A stretch of DNA of 64,000 bases, taken from positions 31,400,865 through 31,464,864 of the forward strand of contig NC_031770.1 in assembly GCF_001522545.3 (NCBI RefSeq). Reading direction: 5' to 3'. Origin of the DNA: Parus major (Eukaryota > Chordata > Aves > Passeriformes > Paridae). The stretch's first letter is position 1; every line of letters begins with the position of its first letter. The position numbers and the translations under genes are program-made. Positions 53,638 through 64,000 of this stretch are shown one piece after another. Under the pieces are notes generated by a model. The model searched no databases, was not told the DNA's origin, and saw only the letters and a program-made list of their open reading frames with translations.

Positions 53638-56600
53638 CTATCTTGACAGGTATATTCATAGGGGATGAAATTCACATGCAGACAGCCCCAGGCTTATGCA
53701 CCATATAAATCCTCTCTAAGCCTTTAAAATGTGCTTTAAGTGGGCCTAATTGATGTACAGGACCTGTACTGGCCCTTATACACATGGGAGAATTGCTTCC
53801 AGTTTTTAGGCTTGAAATAATTAACTATTGTACTTTCTTTTTATTCTTTTTGATCAGATTCCACTTTCCTAGTAAACTGCTTTCATGCTGCCTTCTGTTT
53901 AAAAACAAGCAGAGTGGAATATTTGAACTCATGATATATATATTAGATGTAAACACAAATTAAGTGTATATTGGAAAGGTCAGTGCTCGATAAAAATTCA
54001 AATCAGTTATTTGAATCTGATAAGGCCGTGTGTGATCTGTGCAGTATGCACATGGGGATTCTGCAGAAAATCCACTAAACACGATTATGAGAAAGTACAC
54101 ATTCTGTAAAGGACAGAATTCGTCACATCCCTTAACAATTCTTGAGGCATAGGTGGAGATTAGAATTACTATAGCAACTGATTATGTGTTTGCTGGTGGG
54201 TTAGTATTTGCTAGTACATTAGGCACAATATGCCATTTCTAACCAGTACTTCATAATTTATCATTATTGTACCGTCAATTTTGGATCAAAATGTAGCACA
54301 ACCCCTTTATTAACCTGACAATGCAAAATATAATCTTGTGTCTAGTTTGACTCTTGCCCAATTATGTCTAGTATCTTATAGAAAAATCTTTTTTTCTTTC
54401 TCCTCCCTTCCAGATTAGCCAATTTCCTAGCTACCTCCTGTTTGTTTGGAACAAGTCATATAAAATGCATCCAATTTTGTTATGAAGAGAGGACAATTCA
54501 TCATAGGACTTTATTGTTACATATGTTTTGGGCCAATGTTCACAAAAGTGGAGGGCTTTTGTTTTTTAAGCATACCATTTTTGTTTGACCAAAGCTTCTG
54601 CCGCAAGTGTAAATAACCCAAATAGATTTTCGAGTGCTTTAATTAATCTTTTCAAATACCTGTGTTTTTCCAAAATTTACTGCAGTCTGTCCCAGTTTGC
54701 TTTGGAAATGAATCAACCTAAATATGAAATAACTCTGTGTTAGTTTTCAATGACAGAATCTACAACATGGCTGAAGTGATTATTAAGTGATTAATTTTCA
54801 ATTCACACCATTAATGAATTCAAATTAACCTTGAAAGTCTATAGGTAGACAAGCTGTCTCTGGTATTATGCAGAAGAATTACATCTACCAAGAATTGCAG
54901 TTATTTTCAAACTCCTCCCGAAAATCAGTCTGCTTACCCCCATATTTGTAAATGCTGAAAATTTTAAATTGTAATTTGAGAACTGTTTCATATTGCAGTT
55001 ACAATTTCTAATCAAGTCTGATAGTCTTATGTACACTGGCAAGTATAAATCTGAGCTTTGGCCAAGCTCTCTTTCTTCAAAGCATGTATAAATTGTCTTT
55101 AAACTCTTTTAGTTGTTGAATCTCTGTCTGTAATGTAGCGAGAAATAGAAGAGGTGAGTGTATGTGCTCTGGCATGGAGACAAAACAAGGCATTCCTGTA
55201 CTCTCTAACCCAGTAATCTCTCGATTTATGGCTTCTCTGTTGAGGGGAAGATAGCCTCGTTCAGTGGTTGTTTTCTGATGTAAGTATTTCTCCACATGAA
55301 ATTGGCTTGAACTGCTATGTCTTGTGTGTTGTATAATATTGTATGACATACTGTATGAAATTACTTGAACTGCATTCAATCATGTAGGAATGAAAAAAAA
55401 AATTGTGGCATGGGTATATTTAATCTGTCTGGGCTCATCTTTTAGGCAATCTGCATATCTGCACACATTCATTTTAAATCTACTTATGTCATGATGGAAA
55501 TACTTTTACTACACAGTAGAATTCGTGCTGTCAGTGTACATCCATGCACAGCAAAATTTCCCTCTTGGCTCATCTCTATTCATAAACAAATGCCACAAAG
55601 TTAATACTCGGCAGTTTTATAGAAACTACTCTATCGTAGCCTCAAACCAGCATTGGCAAAAGGTACATATTTTGCAAAACTCATTTGCATTATTAGCATT
55701 ATTTCTACTTTATAGTAACGTATAAAAACTTGTAAGAACTTTTTATATGAAGGTACAACTCTCATCAGCTGTCCCTGATAAGGGACAATGTAAATAACTA
55801 AATATCAAGGACTCTGATAAGGTATACATTTTTTTTGCTCAAAAAAGGTCTGCTGAAAGCCAATAAGAAATTAGTAGAACCCTTTCAAAGAACTATCTTT
55901 CATGAAAAAGGGGAGAAAACAGACCAAGAACATTACTTGATGTACCAGCATAAGCAGAGAAAGAAGGAAAATACAGATCAGAGGGGCAGCATAAAACCTT
56001 TTTATTATGAAGGCTTGCAGTGCCATGACGAGCATTTGCAGAGTAATTCCAGGAAAAGATCTCCATTTTTCTGGGAGAGAAGCTGTCACCTAGCAGAGGC
56101 CTTTTTCTGCACTCTATTAAGATACATCTGGTCCAGCATGAAACACAAACTGGAAGTGATACAAAAATCCTCAGAACGGATGCCATGAAAGCCAAGAGAT
56201 ATCTAAGCCATATTTCAGACAAATCACAAATTGACAATCAAATTGTGGTACTTTGCAAAATCAGAAGGAGCCATGACATTTTATTTTTGCTTGAGGCAAG
56301 TAAATGCCATTTTAGAATTTGATGACTGCCTCATTCTATGGATTCACATTTAATAGCAAAGGCTCAGTATGTGGTTTTTCCTGTGCATCACAAAAGGATA
56401 TTGACAGATTTCTTCTCATGCCTGGCTCCTGTACGAATTTAGAAAGATGCCCTTTAGGCTGCAGAGATTAATGGGCATATCATAGATCAATGGATGGTTT
56501 CCTGAGGCTTTATGCACAGTATACCATTGCATGTCTTAACATGTAATTTGCAGTGCATAAAGGGAGTTTACTCTGAGACAGCTGTTAGTGGTCTAGCAGT

Positions 56601-57701
56601 TCCTTCAAAGATGGATATCTAGCATGTTGCACATCCAGTGTTGAGCAGTTCACCTACACAGGGCTTAGCACTTTGGTTATACATAGGTAGAGACAAGCCT
56701 GGAGTGAAAAAATATTAAAATTGTGAATAAAAATACAATAAGAGTTGGTTAGAGGGGGGAAAAAGGCAGACTGTTAGGACAGAGAATACTGAAAGAAAAT
56801 ATAAGGGTAAGGATAGAGAAAATATGAAAGAAAGATGCAAAACTAGAAGAGGAAAACAGAGAAGAAAAGTATCTGGAAGAGGAAGAAAAGGGAATTTCTT
56901 CTTACTGTTTGAAATAATAAGTTGTGAGACAGACTGGAGTTCTGCCTCAAACACAGCTGGTATATGTAATGGGAAACCAAAAGTAAATATTATGCCAGAG
57001 AGCTTTAGCCAACAAAGGGGTATAACCTAGGACACAGAATGAAATAGTGGTCCAAGACCCACAGATTGATTACTCTGACAGCTCTGCTGCACTTGCACAG
57101 CAGCTTGCTGGAGCTCTCCCCCATGTGCTGGCTAGTATTTGAGCTAGAACTGTGGACCTGGTCTCATTGCACAGAGGTCCACGACTGGGAACTGTGGGCC
57201 AAGTGTTACAGTCTTTCTTTAGCTCAGCGGGACCCAAATAACATTTGATAGAGAAAAATAGTACTTGACAGAGTCCACATATGGTTTTTTGCTCATTTCC
57301 CCTCCTCCATCCCCACTCATCCATAAATCAATGTGGTAATTGCCTCCATACAATCAGCTGAGAGAGAATGTGGTTGCTCACTGTTTTGTAATGTTAGACA
57401 GTTAGAAGGCATTTATTCTTGTGCTTTAGGCATGATAGTGCAGTTGTAGCTCTTCTTTTGTGCCTGCACTGCCCTGGGTGAGTTGGGTGCAGGGTAAACA
57501 TTTACCAGATTGTTTCAGAGGATTCTTGTCCAAAGTGTGCTCCACCATGGGATACCTACCTATGGCCTTTAGGGAAGGGAAGTTGGACACAAAATGTCTG
57601 TGCCTCCACTGGTGCCTGGGCAAGCATCATTGTAAGGGCTGGACTAATCAAGTCTCTGTCAAGTAACTCCAAAAGATTTCCTGTGAAGCTTCCAGAGCAG
57701 A

Positions 57702-57742
57702 TTTTTTTGGTTGTTTGACAAAATGTCAAACAACCAAAAAAA
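57702..57742. repeat. Perfect 19-bp inverted repeat with 3-base loop
   Basis: The arm at 57702-57720 (seven T then ggttgtttgaca) is the exact reverse complement of 57724-57742 (tgtcaaacaacc then seven A), separated only by AAA. There are no mismatches. Perfect pairing in intronic DNA implies either recent origin, for example by a snap-back template switch, or selection. Confidence 0.95.
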
Positions 57743-58948
57743 GTTCATTTGTTTGTTTGCCTGGGGATTGGTTGGGTTTTGTTCTTCTGGTGGGCTCAAG
57801 GCCATATCCTTCAGTGACATTTTCAGCCACTGCACTTGTAGTCTGGGCCAGAGAGGTGGCCGCCCTTCCATGGCTCTCCTTAGCTGGAGTTCTCACGATG
57901 GGAGACAACATCCTTCCAACAGATCCATTATGTGTTTTTATGTAGTTGGCACTAAGCAGAAGAAAAAACAGCTAATTCTTTGGGAACTGGGGTCCTGTAT
58001 ATTGTGCCCTTTATTTTCAGTCTGGGAACACTTTGTTTCTGTTTTTATACAAGAGATTTATTTAGTAGGTCCCTGAATGTGTTGCACCTTAGCTTAAATG
58101 AATTGTTCATCCCTTATCTTGTCCTCATCATGTCAAGACATGGATCTCTAATGACCTAACCTAGAAATTCAATCCAAAACCCCATACTGAGGGAATTTGA
58201 TGCAAAGTGCCTATTGGAGAGTATCTTTCATCACACTCTCATGTCTCTAAACAAGACCTGAGTGGCTGGGCCATGTAACTATAGCTAGGTATAATTTTGA
58301 AAATCCTCACAATCTTTTGGGTCAATAACATATAATTATAAAATAGTGGCTTGAGACCTTCCCTTTAAATTTTTTTACCATGTGCCTGTACTGCCAAGGT
58401 ACAAACATACCCATTAATCAAGGTGTACCACAAACCTATCTTTCTTGAAAAATGCTTGCTTGGTGAACATGCTACTTTCAATTGCAAACAGAGTTCAAGC
58501 ATGCCTTTGTCATTTGAAGTATTGCACACTGTTTTCCATGCTGTGAAGAGGCACTGTGATGTGTAACCTGAAAAAAAATCTCTCCTTTATATTCAGCTAG
58601 CATTTCAAGCAGCACTTTGGAGCCTGGGAGAAATTATTGCTCATGATTGCTATTCATAAAGTTCATAGCTGGTCTCCTATTTTTCTGTAAAAATACTATT
58701 TTCCCCCTCCCATTTCTTCCAGATTGTTTTATTTCCTAGGAAGCTCTGGAGCAATTTACATGCCTTTTGGGCCATGCAAGAAATTCTGTAGCCAGCTGAG
58801 CAACTGGATGGAAGTTACGTGTTCTCCAGCTCAGACAGATGGTCCTGTTTAGCTGCCACATTTTAACTCTGTAGCCTACCAAGGATTTGTCATTCTTTTC
58901 AGAACTATTGCTAATATTTTAAACTCCTACAGAATCTTCCTATGGAAC

Positions 58949-59063
58949 TCTCAAAGCTCTTCACAAACATGATAGTATTTGGCCCTCATATTAGTCTAAT
59001 GAATAAAGAAATCAGTATTCTCATTTTACAGTTGGAAAAGCTGAGACATGGGGAGGAGTAAGG
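58949..59063 (+). mobile_element. MIR-like SINE remnant
   Basis: The plus strand shows the order expected of the amniote MIR family: ctcaaagctcttcacaaaca (consensus aagcgctttacaaacat-like), a taatcctca-like stretch, then tctcattttacagttggaaa and agctgagacatggggagg, matching the MIR core/3' part (cattttacagatgaggaaac, then tgaggcacagagagg). Divergence is high, as expected for a very old SINE. Borders are approximate. Confidence 0.6.
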
Positions 59064-61871
59064 CTAGTTTTCTAAATGAAGCATCTGACATCAGGTAATA
59101 GAGTTCTTGTTCAGACATGCTGGTATCAAATTATGCATGAGAATTTCACTAAATTTTGCAAATTCTAATTCAGTTGTTGTTGTTGCTATTATTTTTTACA
59201 AGAGTTGTATCTAGCACTATAGACAAACTGAAATGGCAGCTGGTAAAGCGTAGGCCTGACAAATTTTGAAAGGTGACAGTATGGTGGGAGAAAGATTAAA
59301 AAAAAAGCACAAGAAAGGTGGGCCTGTAAAGAACCTGTGTGGTCAAGAATGAGCATGTTATCACTTTTGTGTTACAACAGACTGCTGAGGTGATCGAGAT
59401 ACTGGTGAGTACAGAGAAGACATTTTGCACGAAGATGTCAGAGCTACCAGCTCTGTCCTTCCTTCTGCAGCTTGTGAACACCCATACACACTCATCTGAC
59501 TTCCCCAAGCTTTGCTGACACCAGTAGTATTTAGATGTGTGTGGCTCAGATACTGGGGGACTTGTGTCACAGCAGAGGGATCAGTTAGAGGAAAGTCATA
59601 TGTGACTTGCATAAAGATCCAAAAAGCTTTACGTTTTCCTGTCACTCTGTGGGTGAAGAAGAGAGATCATGCAAACCTTTAGGTCTCTGATTGAGACCAA
59701 AGTCTAAACTTGCATTTCTTGTACCTGCAATCTTGTATTCTTAGCTGCATGAGATAGGGACAGTGAGTCATTTTTCATACCATCAACAGCTGGTCAGAGG
59801 TTCACTGCTGGAGGAGAAAGTGATGCCAAGATCTTTGTCACAAATTACAATGTCTCTAGTGTACATTTCTCTTCAGCTTCTTGCTTCTCGTCCCGTGCAT
59901 TCTCTTTAATTAGCTTTCATTTTGTTCCTTTTCTGCATTTCTTCCCCTTCTTGTGTTTTCTTGCATTCTCCCGATGAAATCTGTATAGCTTCTAAAATCT
60001 TTTTATAAATCCTTTGAACTAAACTGTTGATCTTAATCTCTTACTCCCCTGGTTATGCAGTGGTGGAGACAAGTGTGTTCCTATCTTCAGTGACAGGCCA
60101 TGCTGCCATCTTTATCTGTAGAGGTACAAATTAATTAGGATTAATTAATTAAAAGATTAGGACAAAGAAACCCAAGAGCTACAGGATGTTTTGAAGCTCA
60201 GCCAGGACACAGAAACAATATATATAAAATATTTTCCTACTTCCATTCCATATTGGACGCCCTTTATTTCCTTAACATCTCATAATTACAGGAGGGAACA
60301 TTGGACAGTTCAAACTGAGAGAGTTAGCATTTTAAGTGGATGTGTTAGACAGATCAACAGCCAAGATGAAAATTGCACTTTATCCCATTTTTTCATTTTA
60401 TTGAAGTTATCATTCAAATCTTGGCAGAGAAAACATCTGGAACAATATTCATTATAATGTGACATAAATTATCATCATAAGGAATATGGCAGAATGATCA
60501 GCAGCCAGAGAGAAATAATTTCTGAGATGGATAGTTAACATTTCTAGAGAATTCAGTCAATTAAGAAGTATGATTGCTTATTTGATCATATCAGCTAAAT
60601 TACTGAAACAAATAGTAATGGAACAGTATGAGATACAGATGTGATGAAAAATATTTTGAGGTATTATTTCACAGATTTAAATCCTGAACTGTTTCCAGAG
60701 GCAGTTGTTCCACAGAAATAGCAGGACATTTCTTGAGTGACAACAGAATAGAAAAAAAAGAAAACAGAAAAAAAGTTGTCAGTCTGACACAAAAGTTTCT
60801 TAACTATGGTTACCATCTCTACATTTTGTTTACAAAATACAGCAAGCCTGTTAAGCCTCTAAAACTTCATTTTCTTTCATTTGGATTGTTAGAGCCAGAC
60901 AGGTAAGCAAGACAGCACAGACAAAAGACCCAGACTACGCATGAACCAAAAGCCATCCTAGAGCTACAATGAAATCTAGGTTTAACTTTCCCAGAGATTT
61001 TATCTTGTAACATTGGAAAAACTATTTCATTTGCCTGGGCCTCCATATCTTATCTGTGCAGAACAAAGACTGTCATGCCATGCACTTTGCTGCTCAGTAG
61101 GATGAGGCTCATACATGAGTTGTGGGCATTGGTGAAAAGCTCAATACTTGTGGAGTAACCAAGTGTTCTGCCAATACAAAACAATCCAAAGAGAGAGAGA
61201 GCACATTTAAATTAGGCTGCAAAAATGTACAGCCAGGATATATTTATAAGAGTATGGATTCTTCCAAATGACCTCTGATGAGAGGTGTTAAATCTGCACA
61301 TCTGTACTGATATTGCCCCAGCAGGCTCAGAAAATGATGCCAATTTTCTGCTGTTAGTTGGTTAGACCAGAAGAAGTTCCTTAGGGATAATTAGTAGTTT
61401 TGCATAGTAATCACAGAAAGTAATTTCTCCTGCTTTAGTTTGTAAGAGACTTCCCAGAATAAAATTTCTTCTAATAATGTTTTCCCATTGCTGGCAAAGC
61501 ATTTTTATAATGCTCTAAGGATGTGCACTAGTGGTTTCCTCCAGGAAAACCTCCCTGCTAGTGCTGAGGAGCTGATCCCAAAATCTAAGTGAGAGAGGTC
61601 AAATCCAGGAAAAAATAGAAAGGACCGATGCCAGAATTAAACTGTCTACTGATGCTTTGATCGTCTCCATGAGGCACTGTGGTGGGGATATAAAATGGAC
61701 AATAAACATTCTAGGGCAGCTGGAGTATATCAGGTCTGCCACAGGTGAAGGATTTAGTCTTCTACTCAAAAAACAGCATGGCTTTACATTATGCAGAAGG
61801 TATAATGGGAGTTCTGAAGTACTGGACTGATTTAATCTTACCTGGTTATCCATGATAGATAGGAAGTTGTT

Positions 61872-61920
61872 AAGAAAAAAAAAAAAAGAGAGGGGGAAAG
61901 AGAAAGAAAAAACAGAAAGA
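61872..61920. repeat. Poly-A / polypurine tract
   Basis: A run of about 14 A is followed by GA- and GGGGA-rich purine sequence. It is low complexity with no clear associated retrocopy upstream. Confidence 0.7.
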
Positions 61921-63840
61921 ATAATAGGTATACATTATTATTATTCCAATAAAAAATGTGATATTAACATGAAAGCCAGGCCAGTATTTTTTTAAAGGTT
62001 CTCACAGTAACCCCTAAATATTTTACACAGATAAATACAGATATAGTGCCCTTAAAAATTTCAAGGTTCCAACCAGACTTCTAATACTTATTGAAAACAG
62101 TCACCTAACCCAGTATCAATGACACATTCCTATTTTCTCCAAAAATAACCCTGCAGCCTTGTTCATTCCAGGCAAAACTCTTGCACAGGGCTCATGCTCA
62201 TCAAAAAATAAAACAGTGACCAAATTATGTATAAAGGTGCTTAAGATTATTTTCTATAAATAGAGCATTTCTTCTTAAGCACTACTTTAGCCCCAAATTG
62301 CTGTGTTTGGAGCAGGAATTGCTAGGTGAAATTCTGTGCAGATCAGACTGAACAGCACCTTTGACTTTAAGGTCTGTAAACTCCTAAATGAGTAGTTAGT
62401 TTACCTGACTTATGTTCCTGGTGCATGTGATTTCTTTGACTATTTCATACTTTTTAGCACAAATAAAAATTTGTTCCTAATTTTTTCCTAAAAATATCTA
62501 CACAGTTCTCATGTGTAGAACCCATTCAGCATCCCAGCCAAGGAGTAAAAATAATATGTGAATTAGTTGACCAGTTTCACACCACTGACTAAAGAAAAAA
62601 AAACAAGTAACTGGACAACATAAAACAAATTTCTAGGCTTCAGTTCAGTGAACAGCTTTAATGAATGTATTCAAATACTTAGGAGTTCAGAAATCAAGGA
62701 TAAGTCAGGGAAAGAAGAGAAGGTTGAACTTATTGGGTGCTGTATTTGTGGTGTACATTTCTGTTGTGAAGCTGATACTGTCCTCTTTGCATTCTTCTCA
62801 CTGCCATTGCTGAAGCTCTGGAGCCTGTGTTGTTGGGGCTCCTGAAACTACTTTATGTCTTTTATGCTGCCATATTTACTTGCACTGAAAGTGAAAACCA
62901 GTTTACACTTACTATAGCATCACCTTTTACATGTCAGCTTAGTAAAGAGACTTGTAACATTTCCATTTCAAACCTTTATTTCAGGTTTTATAATTCCTCC
63001 TGCTTATAATTACATCAGGCTGAAGACAGCAGTATAAATGTTAGCCCTACAGACAGATCTGCAAGGAATGGTAGACATCTATTTTAAAATATGAGTCATC
63101 AGAAAAAATGCAATGATTTTGCATATTCTTTTTTTTTTTTTTAAATACTAGGCTTTAATTCACAAGAGCTAAATTCACAATTCACTAAAGCTCTGACTTT
63201 TTACCTTGTAAATGGAGGTAAGTTGAGTGGAATTCATGGAACTACATTATTAAGACATAGAAGGAATTGGCTAAATTTTGTCAAGGGTTATGGTTTTTAC
63301 ACTGTTCACACAACAGATTGCTTCAAGAGATTCAGAGCTAATACATAGAATGAAGAGAAAAATGCTTTATAACGTATATCATTAGTGTCTGCTCTGGGGG
63401 TTAATCAAGGCAAACCTTGAGGCTGAATTATCAAGAGGAGTAGTGGATTTCCTTAGGAAAAGCTACTGTTTTACATAGTACAGGCCATTTCTTTGCTGAA
63501 TAAAAATTGGCATCCCTGTATTTTGTGAACGAAATGCAGGAACTTCTGCTGCTGGGAACAGTGAAGCACTGGTGCAAGTTACCTGAAGACTGGGAAATAG
63601 CTTTCATTTGTGGTTTTGAATAGTTAGCTAGGTGGTGACTTCTTTGCCTCACTGGTCACTTATGACATCTCCCAGGCATATCCCAGGATAAGGGTTGAAC
63701 CAGGGATTATCTGAGAGCGTGTGACCCCTACAGTTCCATCAGACCAGGTGGCTACCTCCAGAGCAGGCACTGAGAGGGCAGCTGGCAGCCTGCTCCCTAT
63801 TGTCTGTGCAAGGTTGAGACCATCAGGGAGCCAGCATGCA

Positions 63841-64000
63841 GGTTAGGGTGTTATGGCCCAGGTGAGCAGAGAGCTGGACAGGTAAAACATCCTGGCTGGG
63901 TGGTGTGGTGAGAGGACATGGTTGTTGAGTTGTCCCCTGTTTGACGCCAGTAACAGCAGGGGTACCATGGGGTCTGTCCTGGGACTCATCCTGTTTAACT
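63841..64000 (+). mobile_element. CR1-type LINE reverse transcriptase fragment, continuing past the window
   Basis: The final 42 bases encode, in one frame, SRGTMGSVLGLILFN, matching the conserved LINE RT block GVPQGSVLGPxLFN. Just upstream a shifted frame gives PVTAGVPWG, so a one-base deletion lies between VP and GSVLG. Further upstream WTGKTSWLGG aligns with the CR1 W-x-x-NWLDGR region, interrupted by a stop codon. The element is therefore an inactive RT remnant in plus orientation. It probably runs into the following sequence, where the FADD motif and 3' end would be expected. Its left border is uncertain; the rise in GC from about 63660 may mark it. Confidence 0.75.

Larger units (their letters stand above)
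29569..64000 (+). other. SMYD3: SMYD3 intron, at least 34.4 kb, running off the window
   Basis: This starts at a strong donor (GTAAGG at 29569) and has no acceptor-linked coding continuation that I could find. I searched by eye for the expected next segment (FFPG-HPVRG, then a lysine-glycine-rich helix and QGMFPQA) without success. It contains the CR1 copies at 39701-40025 and 63841-64000, the LINE RT remnant at 49540-49716, the MIR-like remnant at 58949-59063, simple repeats, hairpins and the CpG-rich island listed separately. Between these I see only AT-rich unannotated sequence. The large size agrees with the very long introns known for SMYD3 in vertebrates. Confidence 0.75.

Noticed and set aside
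55835..56237. Overlapping open frames on both strands (114-117 codons)
   Set aside because: The plus-strand frame begins with a non-ATG codon, and neither strand shows a known domain or splice signal arrangement.
57711..58076. 121-codon plus-strand open frame
   Set aside because: It starts inside the perfect hairpin and has no recognisable motif; several other frames are open there as well.
29569..64000. Remaining SMYD3 C-terminal exons
   Set aside because: Searched for by eye using the expected FFPG-HPVRG and QGMFPQA segments; no convincing splice-flanked match was found.

Overview
This is vertebrate nuclear DNA, most likely from a bird. The window is AT-rich and mostly non-coding. It has long introns with GT/AG boundaries, CR1-family LINE copies (the typical avian/reptilian retrotransposon), and few other recognisable interspersed repeats. 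A non-avian sauropsid cannot be excluded from this window alone.

The only gene I can support is SMYD3, a SET/MYND lysine methyltransferase, on the + strand. Three consecutive internal exons are visible: 6447-6557 (end of the catalytic part with the post-SET zinc-binding cysteines), 26066-26153 (linker into the C-terminal domain) and 29394-29568 (first part of the TPR-like C-terminal helical domain). They join in frame (phases 0, 1, 2) into about 124 codons, with consensus splice sites and no internal stop. The 5' exons (MYND and most of SET) and the last exons (end of the C-terminal domain) are not seen, so promoter, start, stop and polyadenylation site lie outside.

The layout is: intron (1-6446), exon, 19.5-kb intron, exon, 3.2-kb intron, exon, then at least 34.4 kb of intron to the window end. 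The introns carry a CR1 3' end on the minus strand (1949-2112), a CR1 3' end on the plus strand (39701-40025), an old LINE reverse-transcriptase remnant on the minus strand (49540-49716), a MIR-like SINE remnant (58949-59063), and a CR1-type reverse-transcriptase fragment running off the right edge (63841-64000). There are also simple repeats, two short tandem duplications, two striking hairpin-forming palindromes (53165-53218 and 57702-57742), a long purine-rich tract (35860-36660), and one GC/CpG-rich structured island (33771-33990) that I cannot assign with confidence.

I found no second protein-coding gene, no tRNA or rRNA gene and no CRISPR or operon-like system. The other open frames of 60-127 codons look like chance. 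Nothing here amounts to a new biological system. The items most worth a second look are the CpG-rich island, the two hairpins and the 59-codon LINE RT remnant.
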